Assembly (NCBI RefSeq): GCF_003640665.1
Contig: NZ_QQXL01000006.1
Span: forward strand, 124,001 to 188,000
Source: Galactobacter caseinivorans
GTDB lineage: Bacteria > Actinomycetota > Actinomycetes > Actinomycetales > Micrococcaceae
DNA: 64,000 bases
Direction: 5' to 3'
Each line of letters starts with the position of its first letter. Positions within the stretch are counted from its first letter, which is position 1. A program made the translations under genes and the position numbers. Shown here piece after piece: positions 1 through 8,700 of the stretch. The notes under the pieces were generated by a model. That model saw only the letters and a list, made by a program, of their open reading frames with translations, did not search any database and was not told where the DNA came from.

Positions 1-35
1 AGCGCCACCACGTAGGCCGGCCCGGCTGCCCGCCG

Positions 36-1523
36 CTAGTGGGAGATGTCCACCGGGGCGCTCTTGATGCCCTCGGCTTCCTCTTCCTCCGCCGGCGCGC
101 GCTTGACCAAGAAGCTCAGCGCCACCACTCCCAGGGAGAGGAATGCGGCGACGAGCAGCGCGGCGTGGATGCCATCCGCGGTCGCGGGCACCAGGGCCGA
201 GCCGCTGGCCAGGCTCTTGGATGAGGCCAGCGTCATCACCGTGATGAGCAGCGCGGTTCCGGCGCCGCCGGCCACCTGCTGCAGCGTGGAGAGGATCGCG
301 GAGCCGTAGGAGTACTGACTCTTGGGCAGCGCGCCAAGGGCATTGGTCATGAGCGGGGTGAACATGAACGCCAGGCCGATGGAGAGCAGCACGTGCGTCG
401 CCACGATCATCCAGGTCTGGGTGTCCACGCCAAACGTCGTCATGATCCAGAGGGCGCCGGACACCACGAGGGAGCCGGGGATCACCAGCGGGCTGGGGCC
501 AAAGCGGTCGTAGAGGCGGCCCACAATCTCCGAGGAGACGCCCATGACCACGCCGCCGGGCAGCAGCATCAGGCCGGCGCCCAGGGTGTCCCAGCCCAGC
601 ACGCTCTGCACGTAGAGCGGCAGCAGGATCAGGACGCCAAAGAATGCGGCGGAGAGCACCACCACCAAGATGATGGAGACGGTGAAGGTGCGCACCGTGA
701 ACGGGCGCAGGTCAAGCAAGGCCTCATCCGTGCGCTGGAGCCTGGTCTGGCGCCAGATGAACACGGCCAGCGCCGCCACCCCGATAGAGAGCGGGACGGC
801 CGGAGAGACCTGCGCGGTGCCAGAGGCTGCCGCGCCGATCGCGGAGAGCCCATAGACCAGGCCACCGAAGCCAAGCACGGAGAGCAGGACGGAGAGCATG
901 TCCACGCGCACCCGGCGGGTTTCGCCGATGTCCTTGAGCACCAGGGCGCCCAGGATGAGGGCGGCGGCGGCGATGGGCAGCACGATGATGAACAACCAGC
1001 GCCACGGCAGCACGTGCAGGATGAGCCCGGAGATGGTGGGGCCAACGGCCGGCGCCACGGAGATCACGATGGAGATCAGGCCCATGACCCGCCCGCGGCG
1101 CGCGGCCGGAACAAAGGTCATGGCGGTGGTGATGAGCAGCGGGAGCATGATCGCCGTGCCGCCGGCCTGGATCACGCGAGCCACCAGCAAGAGGTAGAAG
1201 TCAGGCGCGGCCGCGGCCAGCGCCGTTCCGGCCGTGAAGAGGCCCATGGCGATGAGGAACACGATCCTGGTGCGCAGCACCTGCAGGATCAGGCCGGTGA
1301 CGGGGATGACCACGGCCATGGTCAGCATGAATCCGGTGGTGAGCCATTGGCCCTGCACCGCGTCGATCTTCAGATCCACCATCAGCTTGGGCAGCGCGAC
1401 GCCCATGATGGTCTCGTTCAGGATCACCACAAACGTGGCGGCGATCAGCACCGTCAGGGCGGTCTTGATGGCGGGTGGGAGACGGTCGTCTTTGGGTGCG
1501 GCCTGCGGCAGAGCGCTACTCAT
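36..1523 (-). CDS. DHA2-family MFS drug efflux transporter
   Basis: This 495-residue protein is a predicted 14-helix inner-membrane proton antiporter of the EmrB/QacA (DHA2) group, which exports toxic or lipophilic compounds. An N-terminal cytoplasmic stretch is followed by an unbroken series of hydrophobic helices. The antiporter motif C appears as APAVGPTISG near residue 160, preceded by the loop RRGRVMG. The ATG lies after a GAGGAAT-type ribosome site. The gene diverges from an NmrA-like oxidoreductase at 1708, and a TetR regulator is nearby at 2646-3326, which would suit a regulated efflux locus, but no operator was identified. The substrate cannot be read from sequence. The first 35 bases of the window, downstream of the stop, hold nothing recognisable. 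Confidence 0.88.
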   Translation of the reverse strand: MSSALPQAAPKDDRLPPAIKTALTVLIAATFVVILNETIMGVALPKLMVDLKIDAVQGQWLTTGFMLTMAVVIPVTGLILQVLRTRIVFLIAMGLFTAGTALAAAAPDFYLLLVARVIQAGGTAIMLPLLITTAMTFVPAARRGRVMGLISIVISVAPAVGPTISGLILHVLPWRWLFIIVLPIAAAALILGALVLKDIGETRRVRVDMLSVLLSVLGFGGLVYGLSAIGAAASGTAQVSPAVPLSIGVAALAVFIWRQTRLQRTDEALLDLRPFTVRTFTVSIILVVVLSAAFFGVLILLPLYVQSVLGWDTLGAGLMLLPGGVVMGVSSEIVGRLYDRFGPSPLVIPGSLVVSGALWIMTTFGVDTQTWMIVATHVLLSIGLAFMFTPLMTNALGALPKSQYSYGSAILSTLQQVAGGAGTALLITVMTLASSKSLASGSALVPATADGIHAALLVAAFLSLGVVALSFLVKRAPAEEEEAEGIKSAPVDISH

Positions 1524-1707
1524 AGGGATTCCTCAATCAGTCACGGCGAACTGTCCAAGCATAGGGGTGCGGGGCGACACTCTGGAAGGGCGGCCGTCCG
1601 CTAGTGATGCAACGCACCAGGCGCGCGCATCTATTCCGGCCCCCTCGTCTGGCCACCAGACGCCGGGCACCAGGCACGAGACACCACCCACCAGGCAGAC
1701 TTGGGAC

Positions 1708-2607
1708 ATGACCTCCTCCTCGCAAGACGCACCGGCCGTCCCCGGAACCACCCCCCAGACCATCGGGCTCCTGGGCTCCACCGGCCACCTCGGATCCCGC
1801 GTGGCGCACCTCCTGGATCGCAGCGGCACGCCGCACATGCTCTTCGCCCGCCAGCCGGACTCCCCCAAGGTCCCCCGCACCGCCTCCACCACGCAGGTCC
1901 GCCCCGCCGACTACACCGACCCGGACGGCCTGCGCAGCGCCCTGACCGGGATCGACACCCTGTTGATGGTCTCCGCGACCGAGTCCCCGGAGCGCCTGCA
2001 GCTGCACGCCGCCGTGATCAACGCCGCCGCGGCCGCCGGGGTGGGGCACATCGTCTACACCTCCTTCATCGGCGCCGCCCCGGACGCCACCTTCACCTTC
2101 GCGCGGGATCACTACGCCACGGAGCAGCTGCTCGCGGCGGCGCGGGACGCCGGCGGGCCGGACTTCACGGCGCTACGCAACAGCTTTTACCTGGACGTGC
2201 TGCCGGAGTTTGTGGGGCCCGACGGCGCTCTGCGGGGCCCCGCGGGTCAGGGTCGCGTCAGCGCGGTGGCCAGGGACGACGTCGCTGCGGTCGCCGCCCG
2301 CGTGCTGCAAGATCCGGGCGCGTTTGCCGGGCGAATCGTGGAGATCACCGGCCGGGAGGCCCTCACGCTGGAGGAGGTCGCGGCCGTCATCACCGAGGAG
2401 TCCGGGCGCCCGGTGCGCTACGTGGAGGAGACGGTTCAGGAGGCCTACGCCTCCCGCGCCCACTACGGCGCGCCGGACTGGCAGGTGGAGGCGTGGGTCA
2501 GCACGTACACGGCCATTGCCGCGGGCGAGGAATCCACTATCACCAACGCGGTGAAAGAGATCACCGGGCGCGAGCCAAAGACCTTGCGCGACCTGCTGCG
2601 TTCCTAA
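1708..2607 (+). CDS. NmrA-like NAD(P)-binding oxidoreductase
   Basis: A 299-residue atypical short-chain dehydrogenase of the NmrA/QorB-like type. The N-terminal dinucleotide-binding motif is GLLGSTGHLGSRV (about residues 16-28), followed by a second strand ending in FARQ, a pattern seen in NADP(H)-binding members. Family members are NAD(P)H:quinone oxidoreductases or redox-sensing proteins in the cytoplasm. The open frame extends far upstream, but the ATG at 1708 fits the family N-terminus; the upstream part is shadow coding. The ribosome site (GGGAC) is weak. The gene is convergent with the TetR gene downstream, and the two 3' ends meet in a 14-bp tandem repeat. A quinone or aldehyde substrate is a guess. 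Confidence 0.82.
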   Translation: MTSSSQDAPAVPGTTPQTIGLLGSTGHLGSRVAHLLDRSGTPHMLFARQPDSPKVPRTASTTQVRPADYTDPDGLRSALTGIDTLLMVSATESPERLQLHAAVINAAAAAGVGHIVYTSFIGAAPDATFTFARDHYATEQLLAAARDAGGPDFTALRNSFYLDVLPEFVGPDGALRGPAGQGRVSAVARDDVAAVAARVLQDPGAFAGRIVEITGREALTLEEVAAVITEESGRPVRYVEETVQEAYASRAHYGAPDWQVEAWVSTYTAIAAGEESTITNAVKEITGREPKTLRDLLRS

Positions 2608-2610
2608 TGT

Positions 2611-2660
2611 GCCGTGACTAGTTTGCCCTGACTAGTTTGTCCTGATTAGTTTGCCGTGAC
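2611..2660. repeat. 14-bp tandem repeat at convergent gene ends
   Basis: Three full copies plus a partial copy of a 14-bp unit (GCCGTGACTAGTTT and close variants) run head to tail at 2611-2624, 2625-2638, 2639-2652 and 2653-2660. The TetR stop codon (2646-2648) lies inside the array, so the repeat contributes that protein's last codons. No clear hairpin is formed. Confidence 0.85.
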
Positions 2661-3326
2661 AGCGCTGGCAGGTTCTGCCGTGCGCAACTCGGCCGCCTCG
2701 AGGACCGCCGCCCGCCCGGATGCCCACCACACGTCGTCGGGCAGGTAGGTATTGAGCAGCGTGTCCAGGTGGGCAGACATCTTGTCGCGGCTCACCGCGA
2801 CGCGGTCCACGGTGACGCTGACCTGCGTGCCGAGCAGGAAGGTCATGAGGCCGTCCACCAGGATGTCCACCGTGATGCCCTCGCGGAATCCGGTGTCCGC
2901 CCGCTGCTGCTGCACCCACGTGGAGAGCCATTGGCGCCACACGCCCATGGCGGCGTCGTTGACGCGCTTCATATCCTCATCGTGCGCGGCCAGGGCCCAA
3001 AACCCAATGATCACGCGGGCCTCGTCCACCAGGTTCTGGTTGATCGGCAGAATCTCGCGGGAGAACGCGCGCACCGCATCAAAGCCGCGAAGAGTGGCGG
3101 CGGTGGCATCCACACGCTCGGCGACGCGGGCGCACACGAACTCGAAGGTGCCCAGCATCAGGTCATCCTTGCTGGGGAAATACGGCTTCAGCGCGCCGTT
3201 GGCGAAGCCGGCCTCCGCGGCCACGCTGCGCAGGGTCACCCCCTGCATGCCCTTGCGCGCAATGATCTGCCACGCCACGGCCATGAATTCGGCCCTGCGC
3301 TGGTGGTGATCAATGATCTTCGGCAC
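2646..3326 (-). CDS. TetR-family transcriptional regulator
   Basis: A 226-residue TetR repressor. The N-terminal helix-turn-helix reads about residues 10-55, with recognition-helix region LRSVAAEAGFANGALKPYFPSKDDL. The rest is an all-helical ligand-binding domain resembling BetI/TetR_C_6 proteins. The start is a GTG preceded by AAAGGGAG at good spacing. The gene is convergent with the NmrA-like oxidoreductase; its own promoter faces the repeat-rich gap before the ClgR-like gene. Likely targets are itself and nearby genes such as the DHA2 pump, but this is inference from proximity only. The C-terminal residues are encoded inside a tandem repeat and may vary between strains. Confidence 0.88.
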   Translation of the reverse strand: MPKIIDHHQRRAEFMAVAWQIIARKGMQGVTLRSVAAEAGFANGALKPYFPSKDDLMLGTFEFVCARVAERVDATAATLRGFDAVRAFSREILPINQNLVDEARVIIGFWALAAHDEDMKRVNDAAMGVWRQWLSTWVQQQRADTGFREGITVDILVDGLMTFLLGTQVSVTVDRVAVSRDKMSAHLDTLLNTYLPDDVWWASGRAAVLEAAELRTAEPASAVTAN

Positions 3327-3400
3327 TGCGACTCCCTTTCAACGTGCTCCGCTCTCAGCCTACGAGACGCAGCAGAACGCCGCGCGGACGTTGCGGCGGC

Positions 3401-3511
3401 TGTGACACCTCATGCGACGAACGCCACCTCACACAACAGCCACCCAGACCCGTGACACCTCATACGACAAATGCCGTCGTGGAAGACGGCGATTGTCGTA
3501 TGAGGTGTCAC
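3401..3511. repeat. Palindromic repeat family, copy A
   Basis: A 50-bp unit (3401-3450) is followed by an almost perfect 60-bp palindrome (3452-3511) with outer arms GTGACACCTCATACGACAA at 3452-3470 and its exact complement at 3493-3511. An inner stem GCCGTC/GACGGC lies between them. The same arrangement (50-bp units, then a terminal palindrome, same orientation) recurs at 5561-5720. The two arrays bracket the regulator-clpP cassette. The remaining gap between 3327 and 3658 holds a duplicated 15-bp motif near 3547-3576 and the candidate operator described separately. Confidence 0.85.
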
Positions 3512-3600
3512 CCGCACGTCGGAGCGGGACTGGGTTGCGCGGGGCAGGGTGGAGCTGGACTGGGTGGAGCTGGACTGGGTTGCGCCGGGTGCGGTGCGCG

Positions 3601-3627
3601 TTCTGCCGTGAGCAGATCGACCTGCTC
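3601..3627 (+). promoter_or_regulatory. Candidate autoregulatory operator of the ClgR/PopR-like gene
   Basis: TTCTGCC-GTG-AGCAGAT at 3601-3617 matches 12 of 14 specified positions of the motif TTCTGCC-N3-GGCAGAA that I recall for Streptomyces PopR. It overlaps a second perfect inverted repeat, GAGCAG-N6-CTGCTC, at 3610-3627. The site is 32-58 bases upstream of the regulator start. Binding is inferred, not shown. Confidence 0.45.
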
Positions 3628-3658
3628 AGACGGGGTCCCCGCCCACTACCGTCAAGGC

Positions 3659-4156
3659 ATGAGCGCCGAGCCCCGCACCCCGCACACCCCCGCCTCCCAC
3701 ACTCCCACCCCGCACACCCCCGCCTCCCACACCCCCACCGCCCGGAAGCGGCCCGCCGTTCCCCTGTGGCGCGAGGCCGTGGGCGCGGTGCTGCGCTCGA
3801 CCCGACTGGAGCTGGGCCGCCGGCTGGTGGACGTGGCAGGCGACGCCGGGGTCTCGCCCCAATACCTGTCCGAGGTGGAACGCGGGCTCAAGGATCCCTC
3901 CTCGGAGATGCTGGCCGCGATCAGTGGAGCGCTCGGGATGGACGTCGGCACGGTCACCGGGCTCGCCGCGGCTCAGGTGCGCGCCGCGGACGCCCGCCGC
4001 ACCGGCGCGCTCATCCTCGAACTCCGCTCGGACCTGACCGTGGCCCGGCGCGCCCAACTGGGCGTCGCGGTGCTCGGGGACCACACGCCGTCGGGCATCT
4101 GGGGCGCGCCCGGTGCCGCGACTACCCCGGCCACCGCCTACCTCCTGGCGGCCTAG
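3659..4156 (+). CDS. ClgR/PopR-like XRE regulator of clp genes
   Basis: A 165-residue protein with a Cro/C1-type helix-turn-helix at about residues 38-100 (GRRLVDVAGDAGVSPQYLSE, then VERGLKDPSSEML). This is the hallmark of the actinobacterial Clp gene regulators ClgR and PopR, which activate clpP operons and are themselves degraded by ClpP. It ends in -YLLAA. Two C-terminal alanines are the known ClpP degron of PopR/ClgR and resemble the ssrA tag end. The gene is convergent with two overlapping clpP genes 25 bases away. The N-terminus holds a duplicated Pro/Thr/His/Ser-rich decapeptide from a 30-bp direct repeat (3681-3740). The ATG at 3659 follows only a weak AAGG site. PopR rather than ClgR identity is inference. 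Confidence 0.8.
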   Translation: MSAEPRTPHTPASHTPTPHTPASHTPTARKRPAVPLWREAVGAVLRSTRLELGRRLVDVAGDAGVSPQYLSEVERGLKDPSSEMLAAISGALGMDVGTVTGLAAAQVRAADARRTGALILELRSDLTVARRAQLGVAVLGDHTPSGIWGAPGAATTPATAYLLAA

Positions 4157-4181
4157 GGACCCGCCCAACGTCCCCGGCCGC

Positions 4182-4814
4182 CTATCCCACCAGCTGCCCG
4201 CGCCCTGCCTCGACGCCTCGCGCACCGCGCGCTCCCAGCACCTCGTCGGCCAGCCCAAACTCCACCGCGGCCTGCGCCGTCAGCACCAACTCCCGGTCGG
4301 TTTCCGAGCGCAGCGCGGCCAGGCTCTGGCCCGTGCGCTCGGCCAGGATCTGCTCAAATTGCCCGCGAATCCGCAGCACCTCCTCGGCCTGCAGAATCAG
4401 GTCCGGGATGGCCCCGCGAGACTCCGCATTGAGCTGATGCAGCACCACGCGGGCGTGAGGCAAAAGCATGCGTCGGCCCCTATCCGCGCCGGCCAGCAAC
4501 AACGCGGAGGCGCCCACGGCCTGGCCCACCACCGTCGCCGCGATGGGGCAGCGGACGTAGCGCAGGGTGTCGTAGACGGCGAGCGCCGCGAACTCGCTGC
4601 CGCCGGAGGAGTTGATCACCAGGTCAATGGGCAGGTCCGGGGCCTGCGATTCCAGGTGCATGAGCTGCGCAATCACCACGTTCGCTACGTCGTCATTGAT
4701 GGGCGTGCCGACGTACACAATCCGCTCGGATACCAGCCGGGAGAACACGTCAGTGACGCGCTCGGAGCCGTTGGCCGTGCGCTCCACGACGCTGGGGACG
4801 GTGTAGCTGCTCAT
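4182..4814 (-). CDS. ClpP-family subunit lacking catalytic Ser
   Basis: A 210-residue ClpP-fold protein of normal family length. It retains the IN-S-x-GGS loop (68-73) and the handle LPHARVVLHQ with the catalytic His at 126. An ungapped comparison from the GMAAS motif to LPHAR puts Gly101 (GQAVGASALLL) where the nucleophilic Ser should be, and Glu175 (TDRE) where the catalytic Asp should be. It is therefore probably a proteolytically dead or structural partner in a mixed ClpP tetradecamer. Ser103, two residues later, could only substitute if the local fold shifts. Its ATG overlaps the stop of the preceding clpP (ATGA), so the two subunits are translationally coupled. Confidence 0.88.
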   Translation of the reverse strand: MSSYTVPSVVERTANGSERVTDVFSRLVSERIVYVGTPINDDVANVVIAQLMHLESQAPDLPIDLVINSSGGSEFAALAVYDTLRYVRCPIAATVVGQAVGASALLLAGADRGRRMLLPHARVVLHQLNAESRGAIPDLILQAEEVLRIRGQFEQILAERTGQSLAALRSETDRELVLTAQAAVEFGLADEVLGARGARGVEAGRGQLVG

Positions 4815-5440
4815 CGGACACCGCCCAGAACCTGGCTCAGATCCGTCACCACGTGGTCCACAAATCCGTAGTCTCGCGCGCCTTGAGCGTCCCAGATCCG
4901 ATCGCGCTGGGAGTCCTCAGTGACACGATCCAGCGGCTGCCCGGTGTGGCGGGAGATGATCCCCAGGATCGTGTCGCGATTGCGGCGCAGATGCTGGGCC
5001 TGCAGGGCAATATCCACCGCGGACCCACCGAATCCGGCCGATCCCTGATGCAGCAACACCGTAGCGTGCGGCAGGGCAAAGCGCTTGCCCGGGGTGCCTG
5101 CGGACAGCAGAAATTGCCCGGCGGAATAGGCCATGCCCAGCGCTAGCGTGCGCACATCGTTGGGGATCAGCTCCATCAGATCTGCGATCGCGAGCATGGA
5201 CGGGACCGAGCCGCCCGGCGAGTTGATGAGCAGCACAATGTCCGCCCGCGGATCCTCCTCGGAGAGCAGGATGAGCTGCGAGCACAGCGCGCTGCCGTTG
5301 TCCTCCTCCAGCGCCCGGTCCAGGCGCAAGATCCTCCGATGCATCAGCCCCAGGCCGGTCTGCACCTCCAAGGAGGCGTCCGGCGGGGGCCACGGGGTGG
5401 TCTGGGATTCGAGTCGGGACGGGGCTGGGTAGGTGTTCAT
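4811..5440 (-). CDS. clpP: ATP-dependent Clp protease proteolytic subunit (active triad)
   Basis: A 209-residue ClpP paralogue with all three catalytic residues visible: Ser106 in GMAYSAGQFLL, His131 in VLLHQ and Asp180 in SQRD. The NSPGGS oxyanion loop is intact. It would form a cytoplasmic barrel peptidase fed by ClpX or ClpC. The N-terminus (about 25 residues, Pro-rich) is longer than the usual propeptide. It is first in a two-gene operon with the Ser-less ClpP. Together with the PopR-like regulator this resembles the accessory clpP3-clpP4 operon of Streptomyces more than the essential clpP1-clpP2-clpX operon, because no clpX follows. Its promoter must lie in 5441-5560. Confidence 0.9.
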   Translation of the reverse strand: MNTYPAPSRLESQTTPWPPPDASLEVQTGLGLMHRRILRLDRALEEDNGSALCSQLILLSEEDPRADIVLLINSPGGSVPSMLAIADLMELIPNDVRTLALGMAYSAGQFLLSAGTPGKRFALPHATVLLHQGSAGFGGSAVDIALQAQHLRRNRDTILGIISRHTGQPLDRVTEDSQRDRIWDAQGARDYGFVDHVVTDLSQVLGGVR

Positions 5441-5560
5441 GCCTCCACCCTGTGCCCGACGCCGCGTGGCAGGCTACGGCGCGCGGCTCACGGCGGATCC
5501 GCTGCGAGCGGTGCGGTCCTGAGGTGGATGGGGCCCGGAGGTGAATGGGACCCAACAGGC

Positions 5561-5720
5561 CCGTGACACTTCATACGACAAACGCCACGCGACACGACAG
5601 CCGTCCAGGCCCGTGACACTTCATACGACAAACGCCACGCGACACCACAGCCGTCCAGGCCCGTGACACTTCATACGACAAACGCCGCCTTCCACGACGG
5701 CATTTGTCGTATGAGATGGC
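5561..5720. repeat. Palindromic repeat family, copy B
   Basis: Two 50-bp direct repeats (5561-5610 and 5611-5660) begin with CCGTGACACTTCATACGACA and are followed by a terminal palindromic unit (5661-5722) whose arms read TTCATACGACAAA and TTTGTCGTATGAG. It is the same family as 3401-3511. It fills most of the gap between the clpP operon promoter and the 3' end of the SNF2 helicase gene; 5721-5779 holds nothing else recognisable. Confidence 0.85.
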
Positions 5721-5779
5721 AGCTACGAGCGAGCCCCGCCTACAACCCCCGCCAACCAGCCTTGCCGACCCCACACCAC

Positions 5780-8700
5780 CTACCCGGCGAAGAGCTCGCG
5801 CAGGTCCGCCTCGCTCAGGGCCTGCGGCGTGGATTGCGCGGTGCCGACCAGCTGATCAAAGAGCTCCGCCTTGCGCTCCTTCAGCGCCATGACCTTTCCC
5901 TCGATGGTGTCCTCCGCGACCATGCGGTAGACCATGACGGGCCGTTCTTGCCCAATGCGGTGCGTGCGGTCCACCGCCTGGGCCTCCACGGCCGGGTTCC
6001 ACCAGGGATCCATGATGAAGACGTAGTCCGCCTCCGTCAGGGTGAGGCCCACGCCGCCCGCCTTGAGCGAGATCAGGAACACTGGTGCGTCCCCCTCGGC
6101 GAACTGGTCCAACACGCCGGCGCGGTCGCGCGTGGATCCATCCAGATACACCGTCTCCAACCCGGCCCGGTGCACCGCCTCGCGAATGAGCTTCAGGAAT
6201 GACGTGAACTGACTAAAGACCAGCGCCCTATGCCCCTCCTGAGCCAGCTCTATCAGCCGCGGCACCAGCTCTGCGATCTTGGCGGACTCGACTGCGCTGT
6301 ATTCCTCATCCACCAGCCCCGCGTGCAGACTCCCCATGCGCAGGCGAGTGATCGCAGCAAAGACCGCCACGCGATTCTGATCCAACTCCTCCACGAGCCC
6401 CAGCACTTCCTGACGCTCGCGCTGCAGCAGCGCGTCGTAGAAGTGGCGATGCGACTTATCCAGCGCCACCTGTAGCACTTGCTCCTGCTTGGGCGGCAGC
6501 GCGGAGGCGACCAACGCCTTGGTGCGGCGCAGCAGGAACGGGCGAATGCGGCGTCGGAGGCGAAGCATGGCCTCCTGATCCTCTTTCTTCTCCACCGGCG
6601 TGATCACCAGCCGGGTGAAGGATTCCAGCGTGGGATACAGGCCCGGCGCCACCACGGCGAGTAGGGGCCACAGCTCTCCGATCCGGTTCTCCACTGGCGT
6701 TCCGGTGACCGCGAGGGAGAAGGGTGCTTGGATCTTTCGGGCCGCCTGGAAGGTCTTACTGGCCGCATTTTTGATGGCTTGGGCCTCATCAAGAATCAGC
6801 CCGCCCCAACCCAGATCGGCATAGTCTGCAGCCTCGGAACGCAACAGGTTGTAGCTAGTCACCACAATGTCCGCATCTTGTGCCACCTGGCCCAGGCTCA
6901 GCTTGCGCCGCTTGATGGTGTTGGTGATGGCCCGCACCTTCAGATGTGGCGCGTGCGTCGCGACCTGGCGTTGCCACGCGCCCACCACGCTGGTCGGCGC
7001 AATCACAAGGAACGGCTCCGACCCATCGGCGCGCGCCAGCGAGATCAGGCTGATGACCTGGAGCGTCTTACCCAGCCCCATGTCGTCGGCCAGAATCCCG
7101 CCCAGCCCCTGCGAATACAGGTAGTGCAGCCAATTCAGGCCCTCGCGCTGGTAGTCGCGCAGCTCGGTGAGAACCCCCACCGGCTCGACGGCCGGCATCC
7201 GCTCCGGCGCGCGCAGGGCGCGGGCCGTCTCCACCCAGCGCGCCGCGGCGGCGTCGGTCTCTCCGAGCTTGTCCACCATCTCCCACAGGGCCAGGTCCCC
7301 GGCCGCGACCTGCACGGTCCCGGCGGCGGAGGCGTTCTTGCCGCCGCGGCGCACGCCCTGCGCCTCCTCCACCATGCGCGCCAGTTGCGTGAGCGCCGGG
7401 TGTTCTGCATCCACGTATGAGCCGGAGGCCAGCAGGATCACGGGCTCCTGGAGGGTCAGCGCGGCCAGCACCTCCGCCAACGGAACCGGCTCGCCGTCCA
7501 CCGTGATTTTGACAGAAAGATCCAGCCAATCCGTGCCCCCGGCGGGCGGCTCCCCCACCTCAAAGCGAATCTCCGGGTCCCCGTCCAGGCGCTGGAAGGC
7601 GGGCTCCGCACCGACCTCGCGCACCTCCCCCGCCGCGCGCAGTTGCGGAAGCACCTCGTGCACCAACCGCACCATGGGCGCGCCGGTGACGCGTTGGGCG
7701 GCCACGGGGCGGCCGCCGGAGAAGGTCAGGACCTCCCGCGCGGCGTCGCCGGGGTTCCACGCGGCGAGCGCGCGGGCCTCCGCGGCGGGGTCGCGGACGA
7801 GCCGGCGGGCCGCGTCAAATTCAGTGCCCGACGACGCGGCGGAGCCAGTCCCCGGGGCAGCGCTCGCCTGGCGGCTCGCGTCCGCACTCTGCGCGACGGC
7901 CGTCGTGGAGGCCTGCGTGGGGGCCCGTGTGGAGGCCGTGCCCACCGCCGCGAGCTCTTCCCGCGCCCCCACCATGTACTTCATGAGGAACTCCACCAGC
8001 GCGGCATCCTGCCCCTGCCAGGTCACGCGCGTGAGTAGCGTGGGTTTGGCCGGAATGGCGGCGCGCAGCGCGGCGTCCTGGGTCTCCACCTTGACGTGGC
8101 GCGTGAGTTGCGGGAGCAGCTTGTCCACGAGTTTGGAACGACCGGTCCCCGGGATGGTGGTGCTGCGGCCGGCCCTGAGCGTGTGGCTCAGCCCCTCGTC
8201 CAGCATCCGGTCCAGGCGCACCAGCACCCCGCGCTTCTGGCCGGGACGCTCGCCCGGAAGCAGCACGAGCGCCCCGTGGGCCCTGCGCCCCAGCGGAATC
8301 ACGTCTCGCCCGGAATAGAGCTGCCCCTGCCACGAGACGCCGAGCTGCAGGACCGTGGATTCGTCGTGGGCGCGGGGCACACCGGCGCCCCGGGCCGAGT
8401 CGCGATTCCGGGCCGCGTCGTGGATCTGGGCCACCCCGGAGGATCCCCGGCCGGTGGAACCGTTGGCATGGGCCCCGTTGGCAGCGTCGAGCTTGATCGC
8501 GACCTCGGCCGGCTCCTCCGCGACCTCAAAGGACTCCAACGCCCCGCCGCCCAGCAGGGTGATTCCCGTCTTGCGTGCGCTGGTCAGCGCACTCCAGATC
8601 CGCGGAGTGGCATGGTCAAGGGCCCGTTCCATGGCGGCGGAGCTGGGCCCGCCAAGGGCGTCGCCCACGGCCTCAAGCGCCGAGCGCTGGTCCTCATCCA

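Noticed and set aside
393-1604. A 403-residue forward frame opposite the MFS gene
   Set aside because: It is the antisense shadow of the GC-rich MFS gene: His/Gln/Arg/Asp-rich, no domain, and it runs through the promoter region.
4853-5146. Forward frames antisense to the clpP genes
   Set aside because: The ClpP motifs on the minus strand are unambiguous; the forward products have no family character.
5441-5560. PopR- or ClgR-type operator upstream of the clpP operon
   Set aside because: Only weak partial matches were seen by eye around 5500-5520; not enough to call a site.
3401-5720. CRISPR array for the 50-bp repeats
   Set aside because: The units are contiguous with no unique spacers and end in a palindrome; no cas gene is nearby.
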